Origin: Tumebacillus flagellatus
Lineage (GTDB): Bacteria > Bacillota > Bacilli > Tumebacillales > Tumebacillaceae
Length of the DNA stretch: 64,000 nucleotides
Assembly (NCBI RefSeq): GCF_000714935.1
Contig: NZ_JMIR01000002.1
Location: forward strand, 126,187-190,186
Reading direction: 5' to 3'
The first letter of the stretch is position 1; each line of letters opens with the position of its first letter. Under the pieces are notes generated by a model. That model was not told the origin of the DNA, made no database searches, and saw only the letters and a program-made list of their open reading frames with translations. The translations under genes were made by a program, and so were the position numbers. Shown here piece after piece: positions 1-8,778 of this stretch.

Positions 1-1
1 G

Positions 2-2347
2 ACGCGGATTGAAGTTGTCACCGAAGGCGTGCTGACACGGATGTTGCAAGGAGATCAGGCGTTGGAAGGGTACGGCATCGTGATTTTTGACGAGTTTCAT
101 GAGCGGAGTCTGCATGCGGACTTGGGGCTGGCGCTGTGCCTGCAATCGCAAGAGATGCTGCGCGACGACTTGCGCCTGCTCGTCATGTCCGCGACGCTTG
201 AAGCGGAGCCGGTTGCGAATCTGCTCGGAATTGCGCCTGTGCTGAAAAGCGAAGGTCGCGCATTCCCCGTGGAAACCCGCTTAGCCGCCCACCGCGTGGA
301 AGGGCGGGTGGAGCCTGCCGTTGTGAAAGCCATCATGGAGGCGTTGAATCGGGAGGAGGGCGACATTCTGGTGTTCCTGCCGGGCACGGGCGAGATTCGC
401 CGGACGGAAGCGTTGCTTGCGGAGCAGGGGATCAGGACGGCAACCGCGTCCGCTCGCGAAGAAACGACTTCCAATGACCCCTCCGCCGCTTCATGGAAGA
501 GTGCTCCTGCCAAAGACATCCCGTCATTTTCACAGCAATTCGGCGCTGGCTCAGATTCACTTCGCCAACCTCAGCGCATCCGCGTCGCCCCGCTTCACGG
601 CAGTCTGACCCGCGAAGACCAAGACCTCGCACTGACGCCGTGCCCGCCCGGCGAGCGCAAAATCGTGCTGGCGACCTCCATCGCCGAAACGTCGCTCACC
701 GTCGAGGGGGTGCGCGTCGTGATCGACAGCGGGCAGATGCGCGTTCCGCGCTTTTCCCCGCGTACGGGTATGACGCGGCTTGAAACGGTGACGGTCTCGC
801 GCCCCTCGGCCGACCAACGCCGCGGACGCGCCGGACGCTTAGGGCCGGGGGTCTGCTACCGGATGTGGACCGAAGCGGAAGACGCGCAACTGAAATCCCG
901 CAGCACGCCGGAAATTCTCGAAGCGGACTTGGCGCCGCTCGCGCTCGAACTGGCGGCATGGGGCGTCGACGACCCTGCCGAACTGCTCTGGCTCGACCCG
1001 CCGCCTGCCGCGTCTTACGCGCAAGCCCGCACGCTGTTGCAACAACTCGGCGCGCTCAACCTTGACGGCAACATCACCGCGCACGGACGACGCATGGGCG
1101 AACTCGGCTTGCACCCGCGCCTCGCGCACATGATTTTGCAAGCGATCCCGCTCGGCGACGGAGCCCTCGCCTGCGATCTGGCGGCGCTCTTGAACGAACG
1201 CGACATCCTGCGCGGCGACCGCCTCGCCGACGCCGATCTCCGTTTGCGACTGGAAGCGCTCCACGCCGTGCAGGAAAAAACATCACCGCCCCACACGGTC
1301 GACCTCTCCACCTCCCGCCGCATCCTCGCCGAAGCCGGGCAGTGGAAACGGGGGCTCGATCTCAAACAAAGCACACACACAGAGGACGTCGGACTGCTCC
1401 TTGCCTTCGCGTACCCGGATCGGATCGCACAGCGCCGACCCAACGGACGCTACCTGCTCGCAAACGGACGCGGCGCCGTCCTGCCGACGCTTCAAAATCT
1501 GTCGAGCGAGCCTTATCTCGTCGCCGCCGAACTCGACGACCAAGGCAGCGAGAGCCGCATCGATCTCGCCGCCCCGCTCGACCTCGAAACGCTCAAACAG
1601 CACTTCGCCGCCCAAATAAGCGACGAACACCTCGTCGAATGGGATTCCTCCACGCAATCGGTCAAAGCCCGCAAGCGCGAACGCTTCGGCGCGCTGATCT
1701 TGCGCGAATCCCAACTCCACGACCCAAGCCCGGAGGAAATCCTGCACGCCCTCCTGCAAGGCGTCGCCGAACTCGGCGTCGACAAAGCCCTGCCATGGAC
1801 GAAAAACGCCCGCCAACTCCAACAGCGCCTGCACTTCCTCCACCGCGCCGACCCGCAAAACTGGCCGGACGTCTCGGACGAAGCGCTCACCCGCACGCTG
1901 CCCGACTGGCTCGGCCCGCACCTCTACGGAGCGAAAAATCTCAACGCCGTCTCCCGTTTGCACCTCACGCAACTTCTGGAATCCCTCCTCACTTGGGAGC
2001 AACAGCGCGAACTCGAAGCGAGCGCGCCGACGCATATCGCCGTCCCGAGCGGCTCGCGTATTCCCGTCGACTACAGCGACCCGGAATCCCCCGTGCTCGC
2101 CGTGCGGCTCCAAGAAGTATTCGGCCTCCCGGAAACGCCGCGCATCGCGCGCGGACGCGTGCCGCTGCTTCTGCACCTGCTCTCTCCCGCCCAACGCCCG
2201 GTGCAAGTCACCCGCGACCTCGCCAGCTTCTGGGCCACCACCTACTTCGACGTCAAAAAAGACCTCAAAGGCCGCTACCCCAAACACTACTGGCCCGAAG
2301 ACCCGTGGAACGCGACCCCGACCAACCGCGCCAAACCGAGAAACTAA
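2..2347 (+). CDS. hrpB: ATP-dependent helicase HrpB (5' end cut off)
   Basis: DEAH-box RNA-helicase-like protein of the HrpB family; its cellular role in Firmicutes is poorly defined. The reading frame is open to the window edge, so the start and Walker A lie upstream. Visible motifs are TEG, the DEFH box in DEFHERS (motif II), SATL (motif III), and QRRGRAGR (motif VI), followed by the long HrpB-specific C-terminal region. A segment of roughly 45 residues, rich in Ser and Ala (about bases 420-580), sits between the LPGTGEI motif and the PLHGSLT motif; the E. coli homologue has a much shorter link there. A strong hairpin follows the stop codon. Confidence 0.93.
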   Translation, partial: TRIEVVTEGVLTRMLQGDQALEGYGIVIFDEFHERSLHADLGLALCLQSQEMLRDDLRLLVMSATLEAEPVANLLGIAPVLKSEGRAFPVETRLAAHRVEGRVEPAVVKAIMEALNREEGDILVFLPGTGEIRRTEALLAEQGIRTATASAREETTSNDPSAASWKSAPAKDIPSFSQQFGAGSDSLRQPQRIRVAPLHGSLTREDQDLALTPCPPGERKIVLATSIAETSLTVEGVRVVIDSGQMRVPRFSPRTGMTRLETVTVSRPSADQRRGRAGRLGPGVCYRMWTEAEDAQLKSRSTPEILEADLAPLALELAAWGVDDPAELLWLDPPPAASYAQARTLLQQLGALNLDGNITAHGRRMGELGLHPRLAHMILQAIPLGDGALACDLAALLNERDILRGDRLADADLRLRLEALHAVQEKTSPPHTVDLSTSRRILAEAGQWKRGLDLKQSTHTEDVGLLLAFAYPDRIAQRRPNGRYLLANGRGAVLPTLQNLSSEPYLVAAELDDQGSESRIDLAAPLDLETLKQHFAAQISDEHLVEWDSSTQSVKARKRERFGALILRESQLHDPSPEEILHALLQGVAELGVDKALPWTKNARQLQQRLHFLHRADPQNWPDVSDEALTRTLPDWLGPHLYGAKNLNAVSRLHLTQLLESLLTWEQQRELEASAPTHIAVPSGSRIPVDYSDPESPVLAVRLQEVFGLPETPRIARGRVPLLLHLLSPAQRPVQVTRDLASFWATTYFDVKKDLKGRYPKHYWPEDPWNATPTNRAKPRN

Positions 2348-2348
2348 T

Positions 2349-2391
2349 AAAAACACCGCAAGCTCACAAACGGGCTGATGCGGTGTTTTTT
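2349..2391. terminator. Bidirectional terminator between hrpB and the HNH gene
   Basis: A hairpin pairs AACACCGCA with TGCGGTGTT and is flanked by an A-run on the left and a T-run on the right. It can therefore end hrpB on the plus strand and the HNH gene on the minus strand. Confidence 0.8.
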
Positions 2392-2398
2392 ATTTGCC

Positions 2399-3097
2399 TT
2401 AACGCATTCGTCCTTCAGCATTCTCTAGATACCAATACTCGTAGTAGGCACGTAGATAAAATTCATCTCCGTATAAATCAAAAATAGGATTCAGTATGTC
2501 GACAGTTACCTTCTCACTCACCAATTTCTTGGCGAGGTGACTTAACTTTTCGAGGTTTCTCTCAAACGCCTCACCAAAAAACCTTTCCTTGGTGATTTCA
2601 CCAATTTTGGTATGCGAGTTATAGCAGAAAAACTCACAATCAAGTGTAAGATGTTCCTCGACTCGATCAAATGTCGGGTCGAGCAGTCGGTCATTACTGG
2701 CTATTTCCATGATCGTGGATTTTTCATAGAGAAGGTCATGCGGAACGACCCCCTCCGCACAGGATTCGATAATCCTTTTTCCAGACAGGGAACGAGGAAA
2801 AAATGCTAATTTTCGCTGATTGCAATCATGACAAGCCGGAATCAAATTCTCCCAACAATAGGCGAGATAGGGAGCGGCTCGCTTATTTTTTGGAAAAAAG
2901 TGATCTACTTCTACTTTTGCCTTTTTCCCGCAATAGGCACAGTGATGACCTGACATCTCTGACAAAGCATCTCGCACGACATTCCAGCGTTTTTTGACTT
3001 GGGTTCCGGTTTCATCGTACAGGTCCTCATAGAACGACCGTTTCGTTTCCGAGCAATTCAAAGGATGCGGGGCATCTGTCCTGGTGACTTGTTTCAT
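2399..3097 (-). CDS. HNH endonuclease, PtuB-like (candidate Septu system)
   Basis: A 232-residue protein with a clear HNH fold: CAYC at residues 53-56, DH at 65-66, Asn85 in ENL, CHDC at 89-92, then N93 and K96. Two Cys pairs would bind structural zinc and the DH/N/K residues would form the nuclease centre. Its ATG overlaps the stop of the upstream ATPase gene as ATGA, so the two are translationally coupled. An ABC-type ATPase followed by a small HNH nuclease is the arrangement of Septu (PtuA-PtuB) and of retron effector modules; no reverse transcriptase is present here. Base composition is AT-richer than the flanks, suggesting transfer. The assignment is by architecture only. Confidence 0.8.
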   Translation of the reverse strand: MKQVTRTDAPHPLNCSETKRSFYEDLYDETGTQVKKRWNVVRDALSEMSGHHCAYCGKKAKVEVDHFFPKNKRAAPYLAYCWENLIPACHDCNQRKLAFFPRSLSGKRIIESCAEGVVPHDLLYEKSTIMEIASNDRLLDPTFDRVEEHLTLDCEFFCYNSHTKIGEITKERFFGEAFERNLEKLSHLAKKLVSEKVTVDILNPIFDLYGDEFYLRAYYEYWYLENAEGRMR

Positions 3098-4875
3098 TTG
3101 ACGAGCCCCTTCAAAGCGTCTACCGCTTTTCTCCGAGGACTATCTATAGGCAGGCTGGGAAGCAACCGTTCGTAGAGCACTTCGATCTCTCGCTTCTGCT
3201 CGTCACTGGGTGTGGGTACAGCGGTTTTCACCAATTCGCTGAAACGGTGCAACAGCTCCTCCAAGGACTCCGAAATCGAGTTCGCAGTTCGTGCTGGCGG
3301 CTTTGAAGAGACATGAAAAGCTTGTGCCAATATATCAGAGAGGTACCATTCAGCTGGGTTTCCAATCGGTTTCGTAAGGATTGTATCTTCCTCTTGATAG
3401 AGTTCAAACGCCTCGTCTTTCTCCGTTGCGGAAATGATGACGGGTGAGTGCGTAGTCGAAATAAACTGCACTTTGGGAAACAGGGTTTTCAATACGTATA
3501 GAACCTTCTGTTGCCATTTAGGGTGCAGATGCAAATCAACTTCGTCAATCAACACGATCCCTGGGGTCTTCGCGGATACTTCGGTACCTAATTGTGGATT
3601 TAAAACCGCCATGCGAAACGCAATGTCTGAAAGAATCCCAATGATGTCCTGGTAACCATCGCTTAAAGTGCTGATTGGATAAAAAGTTCCATCTTCGTAC
3701 TTGAGATGAAGCTCACCTTCAAAATAGAACAATCCTTCTACAAAGTGCTCCTCATCTTCTGTCAACAAGCGCAAGCCACGCACAAGAAGGTCTGTTACGG
3801 CATCAAGCACTGGGATTTGCTGATTGATCTCGAACGCCAAGTATTTCATTTTGCGATACCATGCAATGAAAGTTTTGTAATTAGAATTCGGTTTCAGACA
3901 GTCTTTATATGCAAAAAATCGTGAAATTTTTTCCGTTTTTCCGACTTCTCCCATATCTCGATTGAAATTGGCCACACGCCCTGTGCCGTGATAAGCAAAC
4001 ACGGGCAGAATGATTTGCCTTGAGTTCTTCTCATCACGAACATCAGAGACAAGCTGCTTCACAATGCTCGTGATTTCATTCGATTCTTTATAAGTTGTAC
4101 GAGAGTTTTTATCCGATTCATAGAGGGTACGGCTTCTTGACCACACGAGGCGATTGTTGATGAGACGTGAGGTCACTTTCATCTCCGTTGGAGGATGGTG
4201 TTCGGTTGCAGGGGCGTTTTGTACCCACTTACTGGTGAATCTAACGTCGCTTGCTTCAAAGGCCCGCTTGTCCACTTTTTCATCGATGGCTCGTAAGAAC
4301 CCGCCAATTGCAACGGTGATACCTTCCAACAGGCTTGTTTTTCCGCTTGCATTTTTCCCAATCAATACGGTTGATTGCGGGTTAAATGTGAACGTTTCAC
4401 TTTTGTAACAACGAAAGTTGGTAAGTTCCAACGATTCAATTCGAAAATCTACCGTAATTTCCGTGCGAAAGAACGCATCTCGAATTTGCTCAAAGAACGG
4501 TATAAGAAGATCCAGATCACCCAGTGTGGCATTGTAACTATGATGAAACTCTTTTGCTTCTACTAGTTTTCGAATGAGCGGTTGCTCCTTGATCGGAAAG
4601 AGGGTTTCAGAACAGACTTTTTCTTTTATTGGAGTAGGTGCTAAGAACATCAAATAACCCGGAATCTTGCTAAATCCATTTAGATAGTCCCAAAGTATCT
4701 GGCATACCTCAAACTGATTATAGGTAAACACGAACACACCGTAGTTCTTTACGTACTCACAAGAAAAGCCCATGCTCAACAGATGCTCTAAAAAATCCAA
4801 AGCGATCTGTTGATTTTGCAAATCTACACTTGCAAAAGCGTTTCGAATCGCTTCTGGAATCCTAGTCTCTGCCAT
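3094..4875 (-). CDS. ABC/OLD-type ATPase, PtuA-like (candidate Septu system)
   Basis: A 593-residue AAA/ABC-class ATPase. Residues 1-140 form an extra N-terminal domain. Walker A is GKNASGKT (173-180), a signature-like LSDGYQD lies at 404-410, Walker B is VLIDEVDLHLHP (about 441-451), and an H-loop STTHSP at 473-478. I start at the ATG at 4875 because GAGGTG lies seven bases upstream; an in-frame GTG further out falls inside that ribosome site. It is the first gene of a two-gene unit with the HNH nuclease. In Septu, PtuA binds nucleotide and regulates PtuB; that role is inferred here. Confidence 0.8.
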   Translation of the reverse strand: MAETRIPEAIRNAFASVDLQNQQIALDFLEHLLSMGFSCEYVKNYGVFVFTYNQFEVCQILWDYLNGFSKIPGYLMFLAPTPIKEKVCSETLFPIKEQPLIRKLVEAKEFHHSYNATLGDLDLLIPFFEQIRDAFFRTEITVDFRIESLELTNFRCYKSETFTFNPQSTVLIGKNASGKTSLLEGITVAIGGFLRAIDEKVDKRAFEASDVRFTSKWVQNAPATEHHPPTEMKVTSRLINNRLVWSRSRTLYESDKNSRTTYKESNEITSIVKQLVSDVRDEKNSRQIILPVFAYHGTGRVANFNRDMGEVGKTEKISRFFAYKDCLKPNSNYKTFIAWYRKMKYLAFEINQQIPVLDAVTDLLVRGLRLLTEDEEHFVEGLFYFEGELHLKYEDGTFYPISTLSDGYQDIIGILSDIAFRMAVLNPQLGTEVSAKTPGIVLIDEVDLHLHPKWQQKVLYVLKTLFPKVQFISTTHSPVIISATEKDEAFELYQEEDTILTKPIGNPAEWYLSDILAQAFHVSSKPPARTANSISESLEELLHRFSELVKTAVPTPSDEQKREIEVLYERLLPSLPIDSPRRKAVDALKGLVK

Positions 4876-4913
4876 CAAGAAACACCTCACTTATGTGTAA
4901 GACTATACCTTCT

Positions 4914-4922
4914 ATTATACCA
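4914..4922 (-). promoter_or_regulatory. Extended -10 promoter element for the PtuAB-like operon
   Basis: On the minus strand the motif TGGTATAAT lies about 40 bases before the ATPase start. A weak -35-like sequence lies upstream, but the extended TG motif could compensate. Confidence 0.45.
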
Positions 4923-5094
4923 TCTGCTAGGAAACATCAACCATCACGGACGGGATAAACATTGACTCTATTAATACCGATCTTACGAGAAACATAGGCA
5001 ACATCCCGCCCCGGCGGCTTCTATTTTTAGGTTTCCATGAATGACCGCGAGACAATTATTTGAATTGCGTGTAAAATCTAGTTGAGGTGATCAG

Positions 5095-6102
5095 ATGAAG
5101 ACGAAACGTATGTGGCTTATCTCCTTAGCAACCGTTCTGATTGCCCTCTTGGTTTGGTACGTGAAACCGGGCCTGTACGTGCATGCGAAGACCCCGCTGG
5201 AAGCCAACGTCACAACTCCCAACGAGAATCCTGACGAGCTGAATTTTGAAGTGATCAGCGACCCCCATATCTCGCACAGCGACACCGCCACGCAAGACAA
5301 ATTCAAACGCGTGCTCGGCGACATCGAGAAAGCCGCACCTCACAGCGACTTGCTGGTGATGAACGGCGACCTGAGCAACGGCTTCCCGGAAGACTACAAC
5401 ACGATCACCAAACTGCTGGCGGAAACACCGCATCCGCCGCTTGAAGTGACAATCGGGAACCATGAATTCTACAAAGCGTTCTACGACGCAAGCGAAACGA
5501 TGAACAAATCCGCGTTCCCCAACGGCGACACCGATGCCAAAGCGCTCGGGCGCTTCCTCGACTTCGCCGGGCGCAAGACCGTCTATACGGAGAGAGTGAT
5601 CAAGGGCTTCCACTTCCTCTTCCTCGGTTCGGAGAAGTCACGCATGAGCGACCCGAGCTACCTGGACGACGCCTACTTGTCCGACACCCAACTGAACTGG
5701 CTGCAAGGCAAACTGCAAGCAGCCCCCTCCGACAAGCCAACGTTCGTGTTTTTGCACCAACCGCTGCCGTACACCGTCTCCGGCACGGCGCGCCAAGGCT
5801 GGAACCGCACCGTCATCCAGCACGAGGAATTGAAAAAAATCCTCAGCGCCCACCCGAACGTGATCTTCTTCTCCGGGCACACGCACATCAACCTCGACCG
5901 CCCGACGACGTTCTTCCAAGACGGATTCCTGATGGTCAACGAATCCTCTGCCGGCCGTCCTTACAACCCCGACGGCCAAGTGCGACCCGACAGCGAGGGC
6001 ATGTTCGTCGAAGTCAAAAACGGAACGGTCACCCTGCGCGGACGGGACTTCACCGGCAAGTGGATTCCCGGCAGCGTGCACACATGGAAACCTGCAAACT
6101 AA
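5095..6102 (+). CDS. Exported calcineurin-like metallophosphoesterase
   Basis: A 335-residue metallophosphoesterase with an N-terminal membrane segment (residues 6-22), so the enzyme likely faces the outside. The metal-binding motifs are in the usual order: SDPHIS (D56, H58), GD (91-92), GNHE (121-124) and SGHTH near residue 262. The substrate cannot be told; family members hydrolyse phosphomonoesters or phosphodiesters. The start follows GAGGTG at a five-base distance. It stands alone, ending in its own terminator. Confidence 0.85.
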   Translation: MKTKRMWLISLATVLIALLVWYVKPGLYVHAKTPLEANVTTPNENPDELNFEVISDPHISHSDTATQDKFKRVLGDIEKAAPHSDLLVMNGDLSNGFPEDYNTITKLLAETPHPPLEVTIGNHEFYKAFYDASETMNKSAFPNGDTDAKALGRFLDFAGRKTVYTERVIKGFHFLFLGSEKSRMSDPSYLDDAYLSDTQLNWLQGKLQAAPSDKPTFVFLHQPLPYTVSGTARQGWNRTVIQHEELKKILSAHPNVIFFSGHTHINLDRPTTFFQDGFLMVNESSAGRPYNPDGQVRPDSEGMFVEVKNGTVTLRGRDFTGKWIPGSVHTWKPAN

Positions 6103-6116
6103 GGCAGGTTTTCTTT
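6088..6116 (+). terminator. Terminator of the metallophosphoesterase
   Basis: AAACCTGC pairs with GCAGGTTT across the stop codon, followed by TTCTTTTTTC. Confidence 0.75.
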
Positions 6117-6141
6117 TTTCTCGAATCTGCTCCACTCCCCT

Positions 6142-6185
6142 CTTCCCGAACAAAATATAATGGATATTGACGATCGTTCGTGTTT
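6142..6185 (+). promoter_or_regulatory. Inverted PurBox-like pair (candidate PurR site)
   Basis: CCGAAC at 6146-6151 and its inverted counterpart GTTCGT at 6176-6181 are each set in AT-rich flanks. The two boxes are inverted and separated by about 17-18 bases, as PurR boxes are in Bacillus. The second overlaps the -35 element. The outer positions match the consensus only partly. Confidence 0.45.
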
Positions 6186-6196
6186 TCCCGTACAAT
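6167..6196 (+). promoter_or_regulatory. SigA-type promoter of the riboswitch-controlled flavoprotein gene
   Basis: TTGACG (6167-6172) and TACAAT (6191-6196) are separated by 18 bases, placing transcription start just before the aptamer. Confidence 0.65.
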
Positions 6197-6209
6197 GGAA
6201 CCCGTTGAG

Positions 6210-6274
6210 ACTCGTATACGCTGGGAATATGGCTCAGTGTCTCTACCGGTACCCGTAAAGTGCCGACTACGTGT
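6210..6274 (+). promoter_or_regulatory. Purine riboswitch aptamer, guanine type
   Basis: The three-way junction of the purine class is recognisable. P1 pairs ACTCGTA with TACGTGT (one mismatch). P2 is seven base pairs closing the conserved loop AATATGG. The junction strand reads TCTCTACC. P3 is closed by the conserved loop CCGTAAA. The specificity base is C in GACTAC (position 6267), which in this class recognises guanine or hypoxanthine rather than adenine. No intrinsic terminator lies between aptamer and gene, so control is probably at the ribosome site (GGGGAG). Confidence 0.88.
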
Positions 6275-6303
6275 CCTGTGAACCTGAAAGGGGAGACCTG
6301 ACG

Positions 6304-7755
6304 ATGTTGTATGACGTGATCATCGTGGGCGCAGGGCCCAGTGGAATTTTTGCAGCGTATGAATTGACGCACCTCGATCCGGAAGCCAAAGTTCTGTTGA
6401 TCGACAAGGGGCACGACATCTACCACCGCCGTTGCCCGATCCTGGAGGAAAAACTCGTGAAATGCCCGCCCGCGCATGAGCGCAAGGAATACGCAGGCTG
6501 CCTGCCCGCGTGCTCCATCACCGCCGGTTGGGGCGGCGCCGGCGCGTACAGCGACGGCAAATTCAACTTGACCACCGAATTCGGCGGCTGGATGGGCGAC
6601 TACCTCGCTCCGTCCGAAGTGCTGAAATTGATCGAATATGCAGATGAAATCAACCTCGCGCACGGTGCGACGCTCTCGATCACCGACCCGACCACGCCGC
6701 ATGTGACGGAGATTGAACGCAAAGCGCAATCGGCAGGACTCAAGCTCCTCAAAGCCCGCGTCCGCCATCTCGGAACGGAAGAGAACTTGAAGATCCTCTC
6801 GAACATCTTCGAAGGCATCAAAACCAAGATCGAAACCCGCTTCAAAACGTTCGTTGAGGACGTGCTCGTGGAAGAAACGGCAGACGGCAAGACCGTCACC
6901 GGCATCGTGTTGAAAAACGGCGAAGAACTCCGCGCCAAGAAAGTTATCATCGGCCCGGGCCGCGACGGTTCGCAATGGCTGGGCGAGATCCTCAAGCGCC
7001 ACGGGTTGCGCATGACGAACAACCAAGTGGACATCGGCGTGCGCGTGGAAACGTCCGACGTGATCATGGCCGAGATCAACAAGCATCTCTATGAAGCGAA
7101 GTTCATCTTCAACACCTCTGTCGGCACCCGCGTGCGCACGTTCTGCTCCAACCCGTCGGGGCACGTCGTCGTCGAGAACCACTCCGGCGTCATGACGGCG
7201 AACGGCCACTCCTACAAAGACCCGAAACTCGGCTCGAAAAACACCAACTTCGCGCTGTTGGTCTCGCACACGTTCACCGATCCGTTTGACAAGCCGAACG
7301 AGTACGCGAAGGAAATTTCCCGCCGCGCCAACGACCTCTCGAACGGCTCCGTCATCGTGCAAAAGTACGGCGACATCCTCAAAGGCCGCCGTTCGACACC
7401 GAAGCGCATCGCAGAAGGCTTCCTCGAACCGACGCTCAAAGAAGCGGTTCCCGGCGACCTCGGGCTGGTGCTCCCGTACAACACCATGAAGTCGCTGATC
7501 GAGATGATGGACGCGCTCGACAAAGTCACGCCGGGCATCGCGTCGGAACACACGCTGTTCTACGGCGTGGAAGCGAAGTTCTACTCCGCTCGTCCGAAGC
7601 TGACGAATCACTTTGAGACGGAAATTAACGGCCTCTTCACGGTAGGCGACGGCGCGGGCATCACGCGCGGTCTCGCCCAAGCGTCTGCTGCCGGCGTGCA
7701 TGTCGCCCGCCACATCCACAAAAAACTGCGCGACCGCGAGCCGGTTCACGCGTAA
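6304..7755 (+). CDS. FAD-dependent oxidoreductase (COG2509-like) under a purine riboswitch
   Basis: A 483-residue flavoprotein. The N-terminal GAGPSGIFAAYEL is a dinucleotide-binding Rossmann motif, and VGDGAGITRG near the C terminus is the second FAD contact. The protein belongs to the uncharacterised NAD(FAD)-dependent dehydrogenases; Cys residues in a CPILEEK-KCPP-GCLPAC stretch are typical of them. I chose ATG 6304 because GGGGAG precedes it by eight bases; an in-frame GTG at 6271 lies inside the riboswitch. The guanine-type aptamer and PurBox-like sites upstream place it in the purine regulon, which suggests a purine-related reaction, though none is established. Confidence 0.85.
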   Translation: MLYDVIIVGAGPSGIFAAYELTHLDPEAKVLLIDKGHDIYHRRCPILEEKLVKCPPAHERKEYAGCLPACSITAGWGGAGAYSDGKFNLTTEFGGWMGDYLAPSEVLKLIEYADEINLAHGATLSITDPTTPHVTEIERKAQSAGLKLLKARVRHLGTEENLKILSNIFEGIKTKIETRFKTFVEDVLVEETADGKTVTGIVLKNGEELRAKKVIIGPGRDGSQWLGEILKRHGLRMTNNQVDIGVRVETSDVIMAEINKHLYEAKFIFNTSVGTRVRTFCSNPSGHVVVENHSGVMTANGHSYKDPKLGSKNTNFALLVSHTFTDPFDKPNEYAKEISRRANDLSNGSVIVQKYGDILKGRRSTPKRIAEGFLEPTLKEAVPGDLGLVLPYNTMKSLIEMMDALDKVTPGIASEHTLFYGVEAKFYSARPKLTNHFETEINGLFTVGDGAGITRGLAQASAAGVHVARHIHKKLRDREPVHA

Positions 7756-7767
7756 ACCATCCACTCA

Positions 7768-7798
7768 AGACGAGTCCGTACAGGGCTCGTCTTTTTTC
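7768..7798 (+). terminator. Terminator of the flavoprotein gene
   Basis: AGACGAG pairs with CTCGTCT and is followed by a T-run. Confidence 0.8.
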
Positions 7799-7867
7799 TT
7801 TGATACACAAAAGTGGTTTGAATTGGTAGAATAAATCTAACAACTGGCAACGAGAGGGAGGTACGAG

Positions 7868-8653
7868 ATGGAGAGGCTGTCGTTATTGAAGATTCCGTCA
7901 GGGGACGATGTGATGGCGGGTCGTTTGTTTACGCCCAAAGGGGAGGGTCCGCATCCGGTGATTTTGTTGTTGCACGGGTTTCCCGGCGTGCAGCAAAACC
8001 ACGACCTCGCGATGTGGTTGCAAAACGCCGGGTGGAGTGTGTTGGTGTTCAACTACCGGGGGTCTTGGGGGAGCCAAGGGAGTTTTTCATTTGAACATGC
8101 GCTCCAAGATGTGCAGGCGGCGCTGGCGTACTTGCGCCGGGAGGATGTGGCGGCGCCATACCGTTTGAATCTTGCGAACTTAGTGCTGATCGGGCACAGC
8201 ATGGGCGGGTTTCTCAGCCTGATGACGGCAGCTGCGGTGCCGGACGTGAAAGCGGTCGCTTCGATTTCCGGTTTCAATTTCGGCCTCGTCGCGGAGATTC
8301 TGGGCGGCGAAGCGAAAGCGCTGGCAGAAGTGACGGCCATGTTGGAAGAGTCGTCGTACTTCCTGACGGGAGCGGACGGCGAGATGTTGACGAGCCAAGT
8401 GACGAAGCACGGCCCGGCGTGGAACTTGATCCGCCAAGTCGACCGGTTGACCGACCGTCCGGTTCTCCTGCTTGGAGCCGAACGCGACCAAGAAGGGCCG
8501 GTGGCGGTGCACCACGACACGCTGGTGGAAGCGTTCACGCGCATCGAAGCGCCGCATCTGGAACACATCCTCGAAGACACCGACCACAACTGGACCGACG
8601 CGCGCGACCGCCTGTCTGAGCATCTCTTGACCTGGCTTGCCAAACTCAACTAG
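7868..8653 (+). CDS. Alpha/beta hydrolase
   Basis: A 261-residue cytoplasmic alpha/beta hydrolase, similar to the dienelactone-hydrolase/acyl-peptidase-like group. It has the HGFPG oxyanion-hole motif (residues 36-40), a nucleophile elbow GHSMGG with Ser111, an acid in GAERDQ near residue 209, and His in TDHNW near 243. The substrate is not predictable. GGGAGG precedes the ATG by a few bases. It is a single-gene unit. Confidence 0.85.
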   Translation: MERLSLLKIPSGDDVMAGRLFTPKGEGPHPVILLLHGFPGVQQNHDLAMWLQNAGWSVLVFNYRGSWGSQGSFSFEHALQDVQAALAYLRREDVAAPYRLNLANLVLIGHSMGGFLSLMTAAAVPDVKAVASISGFNFGLVAEILGGEAKALAEVTAMLEESSYFLTGADGEMLTSQVTKHGPAWNLIRQVDRLTDRPVLLLGAERDQEGPVAVHHDTLVEAFTRIEAPHLEHILEDTDHNWTDARDRLSEHLLTWLAKLN

Positions 8654-8663
8654 ACGCTTTCAA

Positions 8664-8695
8664 GAAACCGCCTGCTCCTGGGGCGGTTTTTTCTT
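8664..8695 (+). terminator. Terminator of the alpha/beta hydrolase
   Basis: AAACCGCC pairs with GGCGGTTT, followed by TTTTC. Confidence 0.8.
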
Positions 8696-8778
8696 AGAAA
8701 TCTCAAAGAGAAATCAAATTTTCGTGTTGTATCCTATCCCTAAAATCCACAAAAGCGTTCTCGGAGGGAGAGAGCAGA

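Noticed and set aside
1283..2356. Long open frame on the minus strand opposite hrpB (357 codons)
   Set aside because: It is the antisense shadow of the GC-rich hrpB gene, with no ribosome site and biased residues (Arg, Val, Gly).
4154..4566. Short plus-strand frames inside the PtuA-like gene
   Set aside because: Antisense shadows in AT-rich sequence with no start signals.
5638..7764. 708-codon minus-strand frame opposite the metallophosphoesterase and flavoprotein genes
   Set aside because: It spans two real plus-strand genes, their terminator and the riboswitch; the composition is typical of an antisense artefact.
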